Assembly: GCA_002470185.1 (NCBI GenBank)
Contig: DKNG01000124.1
Coordinates: 1-8,570, forward strand
Direction of reading: 5' to 3'
DNA: 8,570 nt
Source: Arcobacter sp. UBA7394
Lineage (GTDB): Bacteria; Campylobacterota; Campylobacteria; Campylobacterales; Arcobacteraceae
In this document: positions 7,650 through 8,570 of the stretch, one piece after another
Layout of the letters: every line of letters starts with the position of its first letter
Numbering within the stretch: position 1 is the stretch's first letter
Notes under the pieces: model-generated
The model's input: only the letters and a program-made list of their open reading frames with translations
What the model was told of the DNA's origin: nothing
Databases searched by the model: none
Made by a program: the position numbers and the translations under genes

Positions 7650-7688
7650 AAGAAGACCTAAATAAAAAACTATTTTTTCTTCTTTTTT
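7648..7688 (+). terminator. Possible weak bidirectional terminator at the convergent junction
   Basis: AAAAGAAG (7648-7655) pairs with CTTCTTTT (7679-7686). Inside it, AAAAAA (7664-7669) pairs with TTTTTT (7673-7678) around a CTA loop, with an 8-base bulge on the left. The element spans the 20-bp gap and the last codons of the minus-strand gene. Its position fits a shared terminator for the two convergent genes, but the stem is almost all A-T, so it may be too weak to work and could arise by chance in this composition. Confidence 0.35.
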
Positions 7689-8533
7689 AAGTTGAGATAC
7701 TCTTTGTAAAACTTTTCAATAGGTAATAAATCATCTACTTCTATTTTATTTACTGTTTCTGCTTTGAATAGGGTCAATATTTGTTTTCCCCTTTCGTATT
7801 TATTTAAATTAAGTGATGTGTTAAATGCAAATTCTTTCATTTCCGGAGTAAGTTTTTTATGAAAAAAACCAAAACTACTTGCTGATAAATCTGTCTTGCG
7901 CAGAACTTTAAGTTTCTTACCAATTTGAGGGTTAAGTTCTTTTGCAAAATCAAATGCTTTTTGAGTAGTTATTGCTAGATCAGCTTTATTGAAAAATACT
8001 TTTAATAAAGTTGATGATCGTTTAGTTGTTTCCAAAAAGCTTATTTTATTTCTATAATTACCTTTTAAACTCAGATATTTTGCATAAACCATTGCAAGTT
8101 CTTCGCCTTTTTTCAAAGCTATAATAGGATTTTTTAAAGATTTTAGTTTTGATAAATTTGTATTTTTTTGTGTAACAAGAACTAGATTTTCAATTTCTCT
8201 ATCTATTGATCCTCCACTAACTCCAGTAGTTAAATATGATTTATCAAAATATTTTACAAAATCTAGCCCATAACTAACTACAAAGTCTAATTTATTTGAA
8301 TGAAAATCATCAGCCATTTTTTCTATGTCATCATAAAATTTAAATGATGAAGTATGGTTACCATTTTTTATTATTTCTGAAACCCATAAATTCATTGAAA
8401 TCATAGTGTCTTTTTTACTATATTGTGTTAGAGCTGAGTTACCATAACCTACATTAAGATGTGCAGCATATAAATAGGTATTTGATGTTAACACCATTAA
8501 AAGGGTAGCTAATACAAGAATATTAAACCTCAT
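7670..8533 (-). CDS. Second PhnD-like periplasmic substrate-binding protein
   Basis: This 287-residue secreted protein is a paralogue of the one encoded at 5139-6047. The signal peptide begins MRFNILVLATLLM and probably ends after YAA near residue 24. The core of the mature protein resembles PhnD-type binding proteins: LVLVTQKNTNLSKLKSLKN (about 117-135), KVFFNKADLAITTQKAFDF (178-196) and KELNPQIGKKL (198-208). Over residues 173-208 it matches residues 185-220 of the plus-strand protein at 15 of 36 positions by eye, without gaps. The C-terminal part (RGKQILTLFK...YKEYLNLKKK) also aligns. It runs convergently to the kinase gene, with a 20-bp gap between stop codons. No Shine-Dalgarno sequence is visible before the ATG. 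Upstream, 37 bases reach the window edge, too little to judge a promoter. No transporter genes are seen. A role as a sensory ligand-binding protein is likely, either for the neighbouring kinase or for a partner outside the window; the ligand is unknown. Confidence 0.87.
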   Translation of the reverse strand: MRFNILVLATLLMVLTSNTYLYAAHLNVGYGNSALTQYSKKDTMISMNLWVSEIIKNGNHTSSFKFYDDIEKMADDFHSNKLDFVVSYGLDFVKYFDKSYLTTGVSGGSIDREIENLVLVTQKNTNLSKLKSLKNPIIALKKGEELAMVYAKYLSLKGNYRNKISFLETTKRSSTLLKVFFNKADLAITTQKAFDFAKELNPQIGKKLKVLRKTDLSASSFGFFHKKLTPEMKEFAFNTSLNLNKYERGKQILTLFKAETVNKIEVDDLLPIEKFYKEYLNLKKKKK

Positions 8534-8570
8534 AGTGGAAATACTTATTATTTATTTTTTTATTATTCAT

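Noticed and set aside
5139..8533. Phosphonate ABC transporter interpretation of the PhnD-like proteins
   Set aside because: No permease or ATPase gene is present and the neighbours are signalling genes; similarity to the binding-protein superfamily does not establish a phosphonate ligand.
1..8570. Mobile element, CRISPR array, tRNA/rRNA or prophage
   Set aside because: No transposase, integrase, regularly spaced repeats, attachment-site-like duplications or RNA gene sequences were recognised; composition is even across the window.

Overview
The window is a very AT-rich stretch of bacterial chromosome, densely packed with signalling genes. Base composition, codon use (AAA, ATT, TTA and AAT dominate) and a histidine kinase with the H-box HQWRQPLN point to a Campylobacterota genome. 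An Arcobacter-like or Sulfurimonas-like organism is most likely. This placement rests on pattern recognition, since no rRNA or other marker gene is present.

Five plus-strand genes fill positions 1 to 7649 and look like one transcription unit. Gaps are 4 bp of overlap, 23, 10 and 24 bp, and no terminator is visible between them. In order they are: (1) a 5'-truncated response regulator, REC-PAS-degenerate GGDEF-EAL, whose first visible codon is the predicted phosphoacceptor Asp; (2) a response regulator, REC-PAS-GAF-GGDEF, with an intact GGEEF and an RxxD inhibitory site; (3) a TolC-family outer-membrane efflux or secretion channel starting at TTG; (4) a secreted PhnD-like substrate-binding protein; (5) a membrane histidine kinase (TM, periplasmic domain, TM, HAMP, coiled coil, HisKA, HATPase_c). 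A sixth gene lies convergently on the minus strand (7670-8533). It encodes a second PhnD-like periplasmic protein that is clearly a paralogue of gene 4. The 20-bp convergent junction holds a weak A/T-rich inverted repeat that could be a bidirectional terminator. There is no gene-free stretch over 300 bases and no mobile element, RNA gene, CRISPR array or long DNA repeat that I can see.

The most economical reading is a periplasm-to-c-di-GMP signalling module. A binding protein (gene 4, perhaps also the minus-strand paralogue) would present a small ligand to the kinase. The kinase would phosphorylate one or both upstream response regulators, one a probable phosphodiesterase and the other a probable diguanylate cyclase. 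The TolC channel would supply the outer-membrane part of an export function. No ABC permease, ATPase, adaptor or inner-membrane pump is present, so the binding proteins look sensory rather than transport-related, and the TolC lacks its partners here. Domain assignments are well supported; the wiring between the genes is inference.
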